In this document: positions 25,650-36,223 of the stretch, one piece after another
Layout of the letters: every line of letters starts with the position of its first letter
Position numbering within the stretch: the stretch's first letter is position 1
NCBI GenBank assembly: GCA_030537195.1
Contig: JAUNOK010000013.1
Span: 1 to 64,000, forward strand
Reading direction: 5' to 3'
Length of the DNA stretch: 64,000 bases
Source: Eubacteriales bacterium
GTDB lineage: Bacteria; Bacillota; Clostridia; Lachnospirales; Lachnospiraceae
Notes under the pieces: generated by a model
What the model saw: the letters and a program-made list of their open reading frames with translations, nothing else
Told to the model about the DNA's origin: nothing
Database searches by the model: none
Position numbers and translations under genes: made by a program

Positions 25650-26947
25650 TCTCTACCCCCAAGACAGTAATTGATAAACTGCTGTGCAGTTCTTCCTGAG
25701 ATTCCACCATGTGAAAGTTCCCACTTGTTAGCCTCTGCCATAAGCTCTTCATCTGTCATCTTAACATTGTTCTTTCTTGCAAGACCGATAACAATATCAA
25801 AGAATTCCTTCTGTGATGGCTTAGAGTAACTTATCTGGCATCCAAATCTGTTTACTAATGAAAGCTTCTCTTCAATAGTATCAGATCTGTGAAGTCCGTT
25901 ATTGTTCTCCATATCATTTCTGTCATTCCATGTTTCCTTGATAAGATGTCTTCTGTTAGATGTAGCATAGATAAGAATATTATCAGGCTTAGTCTCAACG
26001 CCGCCCTCAATTACAGCCTTTAAGAACTTGTATTCAATCTCGAATTCTTCGAAAGATAAATCATCCATATATATTATGAACTTATAATTTCTATTCTTAA
26101 TACTTGCTATAACATTAGACAAATCCTTAAACTGATGCTTGTATATCTCTATCATTCTAAGACCCTGGTCGTAATATTCATTAACAATAGCCTTGATAGA
26201 TGTAGACTTACCAGTTCCGCTGTCACCAAAAAGAAGTGCATTATTAGCTTTTCTTCCCTGAACAAAAGCCTCTGTGTTCTCAACAAGCTTCTTCTTCTGG
26301 ATTTCATAACCAATAAGGTCATCTAACATAACCTTATCCATATTGTTAATAGGTGTAAATGTAACACCATTATCGCCGCCTATTACTCTGAATGCCTTAT
26401 TAAGGCCGAACATTCCTACGCCATAAGCCTTATAGAAATCTGTAACATAATTAAAGAACTCATTCTCGTCCTTTGCTGTCTCAAGCTTAAGGCTTAAAGC
26501 CTGTACCTTTTCACTTACATTCTTATTGTACATAAGCTCTTTCTTAACAATAGCCTTATAATCAGATATAAGTGAAAAGCAGTTGATTCCAAGTGCGTCC
26601 TCAATAGGCTTGAAATCATAATTAAACAGGTTCATGAATACCTTGAAGTCATTCTTGGCAAATTCATTAACGCTTCCATCATTAGCGCCAACCTTCTCAC
26701 ATGTAAGGCTGAATGGATTCTCATTAGTTATAAGATAGAATGTAAGGTAATTATGCCATAAATTCTTATCAAAGCCATAATCTGTGGCAACCTCTAATAT
26801 TCTCTTAATCTGCTCATATATATCACTTATAAGCTTGTCAGGAGTCTCCTCGTCCCTGTCAAACTTTTTGAAAATATCGGACATTTTCATAAGGATGGTG
26901 TCCTCATGATTACCATATATAATAAGTTTCGCAACTTCTCTGTACAT
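25646..26947 (-). CDS. DUF815-family AAA ATPase
   Basis: 433 aa. The N-terminal ~190 residues are helical and unassigned. The C-terminal part matches DUF815 ATPases: [34 protein letters not shown], Walker A GDSGTGKS (241-248), Walker [11 protein letters not shown], the sensor [16 protein letters not shown], and [20 protein letters not shown]. The substrate is unknown. It overlaps ruvA by four bases and follows the YfhO gene by two, so all four genes form one transcript. The ruv context suggests nothing certain about function. Confidence 0.88.
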   Translation of the reverse strand: MYREVAKLIIYGNHEDTILMKMSDIFKKFDRDEETPDKLISDIYEQIKRILEVATDYGFDKNLWHNYLTFYLITNENPFSLTCEKVGANDGSVNEFAKNDFKVFMNLFNYDFKPIEDALGINCFSLISDYKAIVKKELMYNKNVSEKVQALSLKLETAKDENEFFNYVTDFYKAYGVGMFGLNKAFRVIGGDNGVTFTPINNMDKVMLDDLIGYEIQKKKLVENTEAFVQGRKANNALLFGDSGTGKSTSIKAIVNEYYDQGLRMIEIYKHQFKDLSNVIASIKNRNYKFIIYMDDLSFEEFEIEYKFLKAVIEGGVETKPDNILIYATSNRRHLIKETWNDRNDMENNNGLHRSDTIEEKLSLVNRFGCQISYSKPSQKEFFDIVIGLARKNNVKMTDEELMAEANKWELSHGGISGRTAQQFINYCLGGRE

Positions 26948-26949
26948 TA

Positions 26950-29766
26950 TTATTTCCTCTTCTTTCTCTTATTAATTACTATCTGCATTACAAATACCGC
27001 CAAGCCTGCAAGTGACACTAAAGCCCCTTCTTTAAGAAGCGGTGTCGAATACTTAAGTGTTACATGATGTGTTCCGCTTGTAAGATATACAGCCATATAC
27101 TGGCCATTAGCATTATATAGCTTTTGTCTCTCTCCGTCTACATATACCTTCCAGCCCTTTGAATAAGGGATGGTAAGACACAGATATTTATCACGATCAA
27201 GCGATATCTGTCCTGTAACTTTGTTGGTTCCAAGCTCTACATCTGTTAATACATTTTCTTTAAGTGCATTAATCTCGTCAGCGTAACTGTCCATAGGCTG
27301 GCATACAATCTGTATGTCGTCATATGAATACACACCAATCTTCTGGAAAGTCACTGTAACTGATGTTACGCTTTGTTCTGAATATCCCATATTCACACTG
27401 AAATCATGCTGGTTACTGTAATAGCTGTAATCAGATGTAAAGTAATTCATAGACTTTGTTACACCTGTATCAGTCGTAATTCCAAGCTTAACACTGCTTG
27501 TAGACTGTGTCCAGTATATGAAATTCTTAAAGATTTTCTTCTTTTCATCATGTGAAAGTTCTTTCCAGTCCGCCTTGGAATACAGGTCTAACGGGTCAAA
27601 CTTCTTCTTTCCGAAATACAGCTGGAACTGTGCTGCTCCCTCATAGTCAAGGCCATTGATATTAAAGTAAGTCTCTCCTGAGCCAGTACCTGTGAAGTTA
27701 AATGTTACCTTAGCACCTGCCTTAGTTACTGCAAATGTATTGTCAGTACACTGTACCTCTTTGGCATTATAATCCATTGTATAGTCTTTAATCTGACTGT
27801 CATAACTTAAATCTTTAACAGATACCCTGTCTGGCAGCGCCTCTTTGGTGTCTCTGCCACTTCTGCCAATAACAACAGCCTGAAGCATAGCCTTCTGCTT
27901 ATCGACTGCACTTAAACTTCCCCATTCACTCTTATTAACAGCCTTATCATAGGTAAAGCCTAATGGAAGCGCATTGTCATTATTATACATTACATAATCA
28001 TCATTCTCTGCTTCATAAGTAAAACCATACGGAACAAGCCCGCTGGTTTTGCTCACAAGGTACTTTGAGGCAGATGATAATGTTATAAGTGATGACCTGT
28101 CATCATAGCCTGTGTATTTGTGAGGAAGAAGCGTATCAAGCCTTATTGCACAGTCATATCTGAACTTGGATACATACGGATTGGTAAGTGTCCAGTACAG
28201 ATTAGAGGAAGATATTCCTGTTATGCAGTTCGTATTATATGAAAGTCCTGAACCTGAATATCTGACAAAATCTGCATCATCAGCGTCTTTACTTACAAGC
28301 TCCTGCTCGCTTCCAAACACATCTTCCTGCGCCATCTTAACACTTATACACTGTGCCGCATAATTGTCTCCAAATGAAGCATTTTTCCATATTCCATTAG
28401 CTAATGCCGCCAGCATAACCGCTACCGTCACCATCATACATCTGTTATATTCATTAATATTCTTAATGCTCAAGCACACAAGCAGGACTGCACCGATTGC
28501 AACAGCACTTATAAGCTTGCCATTTCTTGAATACTTTACGCACATACACACCACGAAATATATTGTAAGTGCAATACCAATAAATCGTATTTCTTTTCTT
28601 TCCATCGCTATAAGACGCGGCATCATGCACACAAGTATATATGCACATAATAATGCAAATGCATATATCCACCTGTTGCACATATATGAAAATCCGTTCA
28701 TTGCCTGTCCGAAGAACGGTATGCATATCATTACAACACTTATAATAAAATATGTCTTAAGCATTGTATACTTACGCCTGCTCTTAAACATCAGAAAAAC
28801 TGCAAGTAACACTGGAATCGCAAATCCCATACATGTCCAGAAATTATCACCCTCAATAATAAAAAGTCCCAGAAGCTTTGCATAGTACGAGAACGGATAT
28901 ACAAGTCCCATTTTATTAGGTGTACTGAATCTGCTGTCGCTTAAGAAAACATGAAGCACTGGAAGGAATACAACTGCCGCCATACACAATCCTGTAACTG
29001 ACGAAACAGCAAGTCTTAATATTCCCTTTCCCCACATTCTCAGATTCTTTCCATAGCAGAATACGAATCTTACAACAACATATATAATCGTTGTGAATAC
29101 AAGCATATAGAAGAAATAGAAGTTACTCATTGCTGCAACAGCTACTGTTATTGTAAAGAGCCACATTTCCTTTTCCCTGATTATCTTCTCAACACCTAGA
29201 ACAAGCAGAGGATAATATAGAAGCGGATTAAGAAAGAAAGGATGTCTTACCGCATTGTATATTGCCCAGTAGCAGAATGCATAAGTAACTGCTCCCGGAA
29301 GAACATAGCTTTTCTTATGTCCTGTATAAAAGCATAATAACGAAAATGCTATTCCTGACAGATATATTCTTAGAAGAATCATTGCCTCGTAGAATATATA
29401 CATGTATTTTGCAGGAAACAGGAAACAGAAGAATGTAAATGGATCACCAATCACATAATAGTGAAATGTTCCGATAACATCACTTCCCTCACCTATTGCA
29501 AAATCCCACTGAGGTACTGCAAACTGATGATTGATGAATATGTTCTTAAAGAAATCCCTTAAGTACTGGGAATAATATATAAGTGCCTTATAATGCTGTT
29601 CCCAGCCGTCAACTTCCCATATAAATGTCTTTCCTGTAAAGAAATAAAAAGAAAACACACCTATGGCAAGGACAGCAAAAATAACTGAATAAACCAGAAA
29701 ATATGTTGATTTTCTGGAATCCAGTCTTTTATAAAAATCTTGTAACTTTGATTTTGTCTTTGCCAT
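26950..29766 (-). CDS. YfhO-family polytopic membrane protein
   Basis: 938 aa. About a dozen N-terminal and central transmembrane helices, then a large extracytoplasmic beta-rich domain (about residues 490-905) and a final helix before KKRKK. Family marks: [20 protein letters not shown] near the N-terminus (the DG aspartate region typical of GT-C-like enzymes), [20 protein letters not shown], and near the end [20 protein letters not shown] with [17 protein letters not shown], the YfhO C-terminal pattern. Relatives in Firmicutes take part in glycosylation of lipoteichoic acid or other surface glycans. Its substrate here cannot be read from sequence. Only a weak GAGAAG ribosome binding site is seen. 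Confidence 0.88.
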   Translation of the reverse strand: MAKTKSKLQDFYKRLDSRKSTYFLVYSVIFAVLAIGVFSFYFFTGKTFIWEVDGWEQHYKALIYYSQYLRDFFKNIFINHQFAVPQWDFAIGEGSDVIGTFHYYVIGDPFTFFCFLFPAKYMYIFYEAMILLRIYLSGIAFSLLCFYTGHKKSYVLPGAVTYAFCYWAIYNAVRHPFFLNPLLYYPLLVLGVEKIIREKEMWLFTITVAVAAMSNFYFFYMLVFTTIIYVVVRFVFCYGKNLRMWGKGILRLAVSSVTGLCMAAVVFLPVLHVFLSDSRFSTPNKMGLVYPFSYYAKLLGLFIIEGDNFWTCMGFAIPVLLAVFLMFKSRRKYTMLKTYFIISVVMICIPFFGQAMNGFSYMCNRWIYAFALLCAYILVCMMPRLIAMERKEIRFIGIALTIYFVVCMCVKYSRNGKLISAVAIGAVLLVCLSIKNINEYNRCMMVTVAVMLAALANGIWKNASFGDNYAAQCISVKMAQEDVFGSEQELVSKDADDADFVRYSGSGLSYNTNCITGISSSNLYWTLTNPYVSKFRYDCAIRLDTLLPHKYTGYDDRSSLITLSSASKYLVSKTSGLVPYGFTYEAENDDYVMYNNDNALPLGFTYDKAVNKSEWGSLSAVDKQKAMLQAVVIGRSGRDTKEALPDRVSVKDLSYDSQIKDYTMDYNAKEVQCTDNTFAVTKAGAKVTFNFTGTGSGETYFNINGLDYEGAAQFQLYFGKKKFDPLDLYSKADWKELSHDEKKKIFKNFIYWTQSTSSVKLGITTDTGVTKSMNYFTSDYSYYSNQHDFSVNMGYSEQSVTSVTVTFQKIGVYSYDDIQIVCQPMDSYADEINALKENVLTDVELGTNKVTGQISLDRDKYLCLTIPYSKGWKVYVDGERQKLYNANGQYMAVYLTSGTHHVTLKYSTPLLKEGALVSLAGLAVFVMQIVINKRKKRK

Positions 29767-29797
29767 AGGTGTATCTTCTCTTTTCTTCTAAAACTTA

Positions 29798-29831
29798 GAA
29801 ACTGCCATAAGCGCAAGCCTACGGCAGTTTC
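29798..29831 (-). terminator. Terminator after the rnf operon
   Basis: Minus strand GAAACTGCCGTAGGC / GCTTATGGCAGTTTC hairpin followed by TAAGTTTT. It separates rnfB from the YfhO gene. Confidence 0.7.
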
Positions 29832-29858
29832 TTATTATAACTTATTGTGATTAAATTA

Positions 29859-30650
29859 TCAATGAAGATGTATTATCTTCTTAGGGCACTTCTCAGCACA
29901 CTTTCCACAACCTGTACACTTTGAATAATCAATATGTGCAATGTTGTTTTCTACTGTAATAGCACCGAACTCACACTGCTTTGTACATAACATACATCCG
30001 ATACATCCAACAGAACATGCTGACATAACGTCTTTACCCTTGTCGTTAGATGAACAGTTAACTGTATAGTTGCTCTTGTATGGAATGATTTCAATAAGGT
30101 GTCTAGGACATGTAGCAACACATTTACCACATGCTTTACATTTACCCTTATCTACCACTGCTATACCATTAACAATATGAATTGCATCGAAAGGACATGC
30201 CTTAACACATGAACCATATCCCATACATCCATATGTACATGCCTTAGAACCTCCGTTAGGAACAACGTTCATTGCTGTACAATCCATAGCACCTGAGTAT
30301 ACATAATTTTCTTTTGCCTTGTCGCAGTCTCCAGCACATTTTACAAATGCTGTCATTCTTACTGAGTCTCCAACTTCCTCGCCCATGATTGCACCAATCT
30401 TGGCTGCAACCGGTGCACCACCAACTGGACATGCGTTAGCTGGAGCTTCTCCTGCGGCAATTGCCTTAGCAAGTGCATCACATCCGGCATATCCACAACC
30501 ACCACAGTTGTTACCAGGAAGTTCTGCTCTTACATCTATCTCTTTCTGATCTACTTCAACATAGAACTTCTTACCCATTACTCCGAGGAAAAGTCCGAGA
30601 AGAAGACCAGTGCAGCTTACAACAACTGCAGCAATAATTATACCTGACAT
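29859..30650 (-). CDS. rnfB: Electron transport complex subunit RnfB
   Basis: 263 aa. N-terminal membrane helix, then the Fe4S4 module NNCGGCGYAGCDALAKA and four ferredoxin-like clusters: CTYGCMGYGSCVKACP, CKACGKCVATCP, CSVGCIGCMLCTKQC and CTGCGKCAEKCP. It is the likely entry point for electrons from reduced ferredoxin in the membrane ferredoxin:NAD+ oxidoreductase, which pumps Na+ or H+. Last gene of rnfCDGEAB; RnfB begins 15 bp after rnfA ends. Confidence 0.97.
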   Translation of the reverse strand: MSGIIIAAVVVSCTGLLLGLFLGVMGKKFYVEVDQKEIDVRAELPGNNCGGCGYAGCDALAKAIAAGEAPANACPVGGAPVAAKIGAIMGEEVGDSVRMTAFVKCAGDCDKAKENYVYSGAMDCTAMNVVPNGGSKACTYGCMGYGSCVKACPFDAIHIVNGIAVVDKGKCKACGKCVATCPRHLIEIIPYKSNYTVNCSSNDKGKDVMSACSVGCIGCMLCTKQCEFGAITVENNIAHIDYSKCTGCGKCAEKCPKKIIHLH

Positions 30651-30665
30651 CTTGTCGTCCTCCTC

Positions 30666-31277
30666 TTAAATAATACCTGAAAATCCAAAGAATGCGATAG
30701 CCATAAGTCCTGCTGTAAGTAATACGATAGGCATTCCCTTAAAGCTTTCTGGAACATCATTGAATTCGTTTCTTTCACGTATACCAGCCATGATTATGAT
30801 TGCTATTGTGAAACCAACAGCTGTTCCTAATCCGCTGACTACAGAATCTAAAAGCTTCTGACCAATGTTAAGTCCTGCTGCTGTGTTATAGTTCTGTACG
30901 TTAGTAAGTGCAATACCAAGTACTGCACAGTTAGTTGTAATAAGTGGAAGGTATACACCAAGTGCTTCATAAAGAGATGGTGATGTCTTCTTTAAAAACA
31001 TTTCAACAAACTGAACTAGTGCCGCAATTACAAGGATGAATACGATTGTATTCAGGTATGTAAGCTTGAGCGGTGTAAGTATACAGTCATATATAAGACT
31101 GCAGACAGCTGATGAAATAGTGATAACGCCGATAACAGCGCCACCCATTCCTGCTGCTGTGTTTATCTTCTTAGAAACTCCAAGGAAAGGACACAAACCG
31201 AGGAACTGGCTTAAAACTACATTATTGACAATTGCTGTACTTACAGCTATCAATAATAACTGTGAAAAATATCCCAT
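30666..31277 (-). CDS. rnfA: Electron transport complex subunit RnfA
   Basis: 203 aa, six membrane helices. Family features: NNVVLSQFLGLCPFLGVSKK (with the conserved cysteine thought to ligate a membrane 2Fe-2S cluster together with RnfE) and LPLITTNCAVLGIAL with the second cysteine. GGGAGG precedes the ATG. RnfA and RnfE are paralogues inserted in opposite topology. Located between rnfE and rnfB. Confidence 0.96.
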   Translation of the reverse strand: MGYFSQLLLIAVSTAIVNNVVLSQFLGLCPFLGVSKKINTAAGMGGAVIGVITISSAVCSLIYDCILTPLKLTYLNTIVFILVIAALVQFVEMFLKKTSPSLYEALGVYLPLITTNCAVLGIALTNVQNYNTAAGLNIGQKLLDSVVSGLGTAVGFTIAIIIMAGIRERNEFNDVPESFKGMPIVLLTAGLMAIAFFGFSGII

Positions 31278-31288
31278 ATTTACCTCCC

Positions 31289-31972
31289 TTAGTTATTCTT
31301 AGCCTCAGCCTTAGCTTCTTCTATCTCTTCTGTGTAATCAGGAACTTCTGCTGGCTTCATGCCTTTCTTTCTCTTAATTCTGTTCATAATAGCAATCATG
31401 AATGCAAGAACAAAGAATGCTCCTGGTGCAAGGATAAAGATACTTGCTGGTGTGTAACCGATTGTTGAGAGATCGAATAATGCGTTAGTACCATCTGAGA
31501 AAATTGTACCGCCACCGATAAGCTCTCTTATTGCTCCAAGGATTGTGATAGCTATTGTGAATCCAAGTCCCATACCAATTCCATCAAAGAATGAAGGGAT
31601 TGGAGGATTCTTAGAAGCATATGCTTCTGCACGTCCAAGGATAATACAGTTAACAACTATAAGAGGAATATATATTCCAAGTGAATCGTACAGACTTGGC
31701 AGGAATCCCTGCATAAGGAACTGTACCATTGTAACAAATGATGCAACGACAACGATGAACGCTGGCATTCTTACACCATCTGGAATAACCTTACGAAGTA
31801 ATGAAATCATAAGGTTTGATAATGCAAGTACTACTGTAGAAGAAAGTCCCATACCTATACCATTGATTGCTGATGTAGTAACCGCAAGTGTAGGACACAT
31901 ACCAAGTGTAAGTACCAGGGTAGGATTCTCTTTAATAATACCATTATAAAGTCTTTCTATACATTTATTCAA
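31289..31972 (-). CDS. rnfE: Electron transport complex subunit RnfE
   Basis: 227 aa. The start is a TTG at 31970-31972, eight bases behind GGGAGG, giving MNKCIERLYNGIIKENPTLV, the normal RnfE N-terminus; the 17-codon extension to an upstream start overlaps rnfG and is rejected. Six helices, with NPTLVLTLGMCPTLAVTTSA and IPLIVVNCIILGRAEAYASK, each carrying a conserved cysteine. The C-terminal tail is charged and longer than the core needs (PDYTEEIEEAKAEAKNN). Confidence 0.96.
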   Translation of the reverse strand: MNKCIERLYNGIIKENPTLVLTLGMCPTLAVTTSAINGIGMGLSSTVVLALSNLMISLLRKVIPDGVRMPAFIVVVASFVTMVQFLMQGFLPSLYDSLGIYIPLIVVNCIILGRAEAYASKNPPIPSFFDGIGMGLGFTIAITILGAIRELIGGGTIFSDGTNALFDLSTIGYTPASIFILAPGAFFVLAFMIAIMNRIKRKKGMKPAEVPDYTEEIEEAKAEAKNN

Positions 31973-31985
31973 AGTCCGCACCTCC

Positions 31986-32600
31986 CTAGTTTCCTGCCAC
32001 AAGCTTGTAAACTGCAAGTGCATAGTTTACACCCTTTGTGACTGCTTTAGAAGTAATTGTAGAACCACCAATTGCATCTACATTAGCATTGCTCTCTGAT
32101 GCTGAACCATCTGTTACTACTGAGAATGATGCAACTGCATCAGACTTAGCTGTAAACTGCGATGTAAATGATGGGTCCTGTTTAGCTCTCATACCAAGAC
32201 CAGCAGTTTCGCTGATTGAAAGGAATGATACTCCAAGTACCTTTCCGTCTGTTGAGATACCAACTGTAAACTTGATATCTCCGCCGTAACCGTCACTGTC
32301 TGTAACTGTTACAACATAACCTGCTGTCTCGCTGCCTTTCTTTCCTATAGCAACTTCATTGACCTTATCCTTAGAAAAGTCTATATCTGATGAAGCATTG
32401 ATATCATCATCAGAAGGAAGGGCATCTATTGTCTCAAAGCTTTCTGCATCTGCAAGAACTGCTTTGTAAGCCTTTTCCTTGGCATTCTCATTAGCCTTGG
32501 CAATAGGATCAAGTGTTATCTGATATACAATACCAAGAAGAATTCCGGCTACAAGTGTTATAGCAAATAAAACTAATGCATCTTTAACTATTTTCTTCAT
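31986..32600 (-). CDS. rnfG: Electron transport complex subunit RnfG (FMN-binding)
   Basis: 204 aa. One N-terminal membrane helix (VLFAITLVAGILLGIVYQ) and an extracytoplasmic FMN-binding domain with GYVVTVTDSDGYGGDIKFTV, LSISETAGLGMRAK and the flavinylation region DAIGGSTITSKAV, whose threonine should carry FMN by a phosphoester bond. The motif here is GGST rather than the more common SGAT, but the acceptor threonine is kept. The ATG at 32598-32600 follows AAAGGAGG; rnfD's TAA lies one base before it, so coupling is tight. Confidence 0.95.
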   Translation of the reverse strand: MKKIVKDALVLFAITLVAGILLGIVYQITLDPIAKANENAKEKAYKAVLADAESFETIDALPSDDDINASSDIDFSKDKVNEVAIGKKGSETAGYVVTVTDSDGYGGDIKFTVGISTDGKVLGVSFLSISETAGLGMRAKQDPSFTSQFTAKSDAVASFSVVTDGSASESNANVDAIGGSTITSKAVTKGVNYALAVYKLVAGN

Positions 32601-32601
32601 C

Positions 32602-33582
32602 TTATGCAGCCTCCTTTGCTTTCTTCTCTGGCTTCTTCTTACCAAATGACTTAGGAACTGTCACTCTCTCAATAAGAGGAACTAAGAGGTTACAGAAGAT
32701 AATTGCATATGAAACGCCTTCTGCTGAACCACCATACATTCTGAATATGAATGTAAGAAGACCTAAGCAGCATCCGAATACGATTTTACCATTAGGTGTA
32801 ATTGGTGAAGTTACATAATCTGTTGCCATGAAGATGGCACCAAGTAAAAGTCCACCACCACATACTTCCTCAAGCATGTAGATTGCATCGAAATGATGTC
32901 CTGGTGCAAAAAGGAATATAAGCACTGCAAATACACCTACATATGTTACAGGAATTCTCCAGTTAATAACCTTTCTTGCAAGGAGGTAGATACCACCTAA
33001 AAGAAGGCAGATTGCTGAAGTCTCACCGATAACACCACCAGTTGTACCAATAAACATCTTAGCTAATGAAACAACGCCTGTTGATTCTGCACCCGGCTTA
33101 AGGAGTGCAAGAGGTGTTGCCCCTGAATATGCATCTAAGAATCCGTTAGATGTAACGAAATTAGTCATCGGACCTGTATATGCAATAAGAAGGAAACATC
33201 TTGCTGCAAGGGCTGGGTTCATGAAGTTCTGTCCAAGTCCTCCAAAAAGCTGTTTAACTACGATAATTGCGAATACACATCCTACGATTTCAAAACCAAC
33301 ATTTAATGTTGATGGAATATTTAATGCAATAAGAAGACCTGTTACTGCTGCACTTAAATCTGAAACTGTAACTTTCTTATGCATGAAATACTGATATAAA
33401 GCCTCACATGCTACACAAGTAACAATACCGATTACTATACGAAGCAGTGCATCGAGGCCGAAATTAACTATACCAAATATGCTGGCAGGAGTTAAAGCAA
33501 TAAGAACATCTCTCATTATTGTCTGAGTAGTATTCCCGCTTCGCACATGAGGATTAGTCGATACGTTAAAAATCTCACTCAC
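32602..33582 (-). CDS. rnfD: Electron transport complex subunit RnfD
   Basis: 326 aa multi-pass membrane subunit. GTG start (MSEIFNVSTNPHVRSGNTTQ) behind AAAGGTGG. FNVSTNPHVRSG is the family N-terminus; the flavinylation motif YSGATPLALLK carries the threonine that binds FMN; GGLGQNFMNPALAARCFLL and ATDYVTSPITPNGKIVFGCC are further family blocks. Forms the membrane channel part with RnfG, RnfA and RnfE. Confidence 0.96.
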   Translation of the reverse strand: MSEIFNVSTNPHVRSGNTTQTIMRDVLIALTPASIFGIVNFGLDALLRIVIGIVTCVACEALYQYFMHKKVTVSDLSAAVTGLLIALNIPSTLNVGFEIVGCVFAIIVVKQLFGGLGQNFMNPALAARCFLLIAYTGPMTNFVTSNGFLDAYSGATPLALLKPGAESTGVVSLAKMFIGTTGGVIGETSAICLLLGGIYLLARKVINWRIPVTYVGVFAVLIFLFAPGHHFDAIYMLEEVCGGGLLLGAIFMATDYVTSPITPNGKIVFGCCLGLLTFIFRMYGGSAEGVSYAIIFCNLLVPLIERVTVPKSFGKKKPEKKAKEAA

Positions 33583-33599
33583 TTTGATTGCCCACCTTT

Positions 33600-34919
33600 C
33601 TACTTCTTTCTTCTGTTAGCAAGTACTGTACTTCTCATAGCCTTAATCTGCTGTGTTAATGGTCTCTTGGCAGGACAGACATATGAACAGCTTCCGCACA
33701 TTACACACTCCATACCATCGAACTTAGTAAATCCTTCTTCATCATTACGTGATGCAAAGCCGGCAAGCTTTGCTGGAAGAAGGTGCTCTGGACATGCCTC
33801 ACCACATTTACCACATCTTATACATGCAGATGACTCAATCTTAGATACGATATCATTCTGGAATACAAGAAGTGATGAACTTCCTTTAACAACAGGTACA
33901 TCAAGACTGTACATGGCAAATCCCATCATAGGACCACCAGAGATATATTTCTCAGGTTCTCCGACAGGACCACCTGCAGCTTCAAGAAGCTGTCTGTAAT
34001 TAGTTCCTAACCATACATAGAAGTTGCCAGGCTCTTTAACTCCGTCACCTGTTACTGTACATATTCTCTTAGTAAGTGGCTTACCTTCTATAACTGAAAG
34101 ATAGATTGAGAATATTGTATCAACATTATGTACGATACATCCTGCATCAGCCGGAAGCATGCTTGAATTGATAGCTCTGCCTGTTGTTGCATATATAAGA
34201 CTACGCTCTCCTCCCTGTGGATACTTAGTCTTTAATGGCTTAACTTCAATATCAGGCTCAGAAGCTGTAGCTTCCTGCATGATTCTTATTGCCTCAGGCT
34301 TATTATCTTCAATACCGATAATTCCCTTAGCATGGTCGAATATCTTAAGAGCAATCTTAAGACCCATAACAACCTTGTCTGACTCTTCTAATAATCTTCT
34401 GTAGTCAGATGTAAGGTAAGGCTCACACTCTGCACCATTAACGATGATGTAATCTATGGCTTCAGGATTCTTTGGAGAGAGCTTAACATTAGTTGGGAAA
34501 CCAGCTCCTCCCATACCTACAACACCAGCAGCCTTAATCCTGTCTAAGATAACATCCTTAGTAAGATCCTCGAACTTCATAGGTGTATATTCAACTTCTT
34601 TGAATTCGCCATCGTTCTCGATAATGATAGAATTGCACTTACCGCCTGTAGCCAATGTTCTTGGCTCAATAGCTTTAACAGTACCAGATACAGATGAATG
34701 AATGTTCGCAGAAACAAATCCACCTGCTTCGGCAATCAGCTGGCCTGCAAGGACATAGTCGCCCTTGGCAACAACTGGCTTAGCAGGTGCGCCGATGTGC
34801 TGTGAAAGCGGGAATACCATCTCTCCTACGGCTGGAAAGAGTTCTTTGATTGGTTTATCTTTAGAAAGCTCTTTGCCGTCATAAGGATGACATCCACCTT
34901 TAAATGTACACTTTCCCAT
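33600..34919 (-). CDS. rnfC: Electron transport complex subunit RnfC
   Basis: 439 aa NADH-side soluble subunit. N-terminal FKGGCHPYDGKELSKDKPIK, a glycine-rich NADH/FMN site (KAAGVVGMGGAGFPTNVKLS, then INGAECEPYLTSDYRRLL-type block, here VNGAECEPYLTSDYRRL), and two C-terminal Fe4S4 motifs CIRCGKCGEACP and CVMCGSCSYVCP. First gene of the rnf operon, with about 160 bp of upstream sequence shared with the divergent RNase H-like gene. Confidence 0.97.
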   Translation of the reverse strand: MGKCTFKGGCHPYDGKELSKDKPIKELFPAVGEMVFPLSQHIGAPAKPVVAKGDYVLAGQLIAEAGGFVSANIHSSVSGTVKAIEPRTLATGGKCNSIIIENDGEFKEVEYTPMKFEDLTKDVILDRIKAAGVVGMGGAGFPTNVKLSPKNPEAIDYIIVNGAECEPYLTSDYRRLLEESDKVVMGLKIALKIFDHAKGIIGIEDNKPEAIRIMQEATASEPDIEVKPLKTKYPQGGERSLIYATTGRAINSSMLPADAGCIVHNVDTIFSIYLSVIEGKPLTKRICTVTGDGVKEPGNFYVWLGTNYRQLLEAAGGPVGEPEKYISGGPMMGFAMYSLDVPVVKGSSSLLVFQNDIVSKIESSACIRCGKCGEACPEHLLPAKLAGFASRNDEEGFTKFDGMECVMCGSCSYVCPAKRPLTQQIKAMRSTVLANRRKK

Positions 34920-35080
34920 GACATATTTCTCCTTATAAAGTTTTTATTAAATAATATTTTATCTCAATAAATGGCAAAAATCTACTTTTTTTTGTGTATA
35001 TATTCCTATATAATAAGAGAAAATGAGTACTTTTTTAACAATCGGTTTGTTAAATCAAACCATTATAACGAGGATTTTAC
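34920..35080. promoter_or_regulatory. Divergent promoter region rnfC / RNase H-like gene
   Basis: Plus strand: TATAAT at 35009-35014 with only a T-run as -35, then a GGTTTG-N6-CAAACC inverted repeat near 35044-35061 in the leader. Minus strand, toward rnfC: TTGCCA followed at 15 bases by TATTAT, a short spacing. Both calls are tentative. No known regulator site (for example Rex-like TTGTGA-N8-TCACAA) was found. Confidence 0.4.
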
Positions 35081-36196
35081 ATGATAACTATTAACGATAC
35101 TCTGCGCACCACTGCAGACACTGGAATTTTAAAAACAATATGTCCGGATACTGACAGTATCTGCTTCTTTGATATAGAAACCACAGGATTTTCAAGAAAT
35201 TATAATATAGTCTACCTCATAGGTACTGTATATTTCCGCGACGGAATATCGCATTATTCACAGTGGCTAGCTGAGTCTGATTCTGATGAAGCATATATTT
35301 TAACTGCATTTAATGATTTTCTTAAAGACTTTCATACATTGATACATTTTAACGGGGATGCCTTCGATATTCCTTTTATCACTGAACGTGCAGCACATCT
35401 TAATGTAGTGCTTGACCTTTCACATCTTGAAAGCCTTGACTTATATAAGACTGCAAGAAAATGTAAATCTATTCTGTCACTTTCTGACTACAAGCAGAAA
35501 ACTATCGAACATTTTCTTGGGATAGAACGCGAAGATATGTATTCCGGTGGTGAGCTTATCGACATATATAAGAAATTCTCATCAAGACCTTCTGATGCAG
35601 AACACAACAATTACAGGAAACTTCTGCTTCTTCACAACCACGATGATATAGAAGGCATGCTAAGCCTGCTGCCGCTCATCTCTTATTATGCAGTAATTAT
35701 GGATTCTTACACCATCGACAGCACTGTTATAGATAAAGATACTGATTCCGACGGCAGAGCATATCTTCGTCTTATAGCTGAGTGTTCACTGCCTGTAAGC
35801 GTACCTGTTGACAGACATATATGCCTTGATGATATTCATCTTATAATTAAAGGATGCAGAATGACTCTCGTAGTTCCTGCATGTTCTGATACAATGAAAT
35901 ATTTCTTCAAAGATTACAGGAATTATTACTACCTTCCATCTGAGGATGAAGCAATCCACAAAAGTATAGCACAGTATGTTGATTCCAATAACCGTGTTAA
36001 ATGCAACGCTTCCAACTGCTACGCAAAGAAGACTGGAATATTTATTCCTGTATCTGGTACAATTAACATTCCTGTTTATAAGCATAATTATGATGATTCT
36101 AAGACATTTGCCCTCTTTGATGATGTTTTCTCATCAGATAGTGAAATACGCAAATTGTATATACAGCATATTCTGAATCATATACTTGGTAAATAA
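35081..36196 (+). CDS. RNase H-like (DEDD, YprB-type) exonuclease domain protein
   Basis: 371 aa. N-terminal RNase H-like fold with the DEDD acidic residues: CFFDIETTGFSRNYNIVYLI (D and E of motif I), LIHFNGDAFDIPFITERA (motif II) and LLLHNHDDIEGMLSLL (motif III). The C-terminal ~150 residues are unassigned. YprB in B. subtilis has the same domain; its natural substrate is not settled. It is co-directional with the YlmH gene 28 bp later. A nuclease acting on DNA or RNA is the likely role. Confidence 0.85.
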   Translation: MITINDTLRTTADTGILKTICPDTDSICFFDIETTGFSRNYNIVYLIGTVYFRDGISHYSQWLAESDSDEAYILTAFNDFLKDFHTLIHFNGDAFDIPFITERAAHLNVVLDLSHLESLDLYKTARKCKSILSLSDYKQKTIEHFLGIEREDMYSGGELIDIYKKFSSRPSDAEHNNYRKLLLLHNHDDIEGMLSLLPLISYYAVIMDSYTIDSTVIDKDTDSDGRAYLRLIAECSLPVSVPVDRHICLDDIHLIIKGCRMTLVVPACSDTMKYFFKDYRNYYYLPSEDEAIHKSIAQYVDSNNRVKCNASNCYAKKTGIFIPVSGTINIPVYKHNYDDSKTFALFDDVFSSDSEIRKLYIQHILNHILGK

Positions 36197-36223
36197 TAAC
36201 CCGAAAGGAATATTTATAATCAA

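Noticed and set aside
34920..35080. Rex operator in front of rnfC
   Set aside because: The expected TTGTGA-N8-TCACAA type sequence is absent; only A/T-rich promoter-like stretches are seen.
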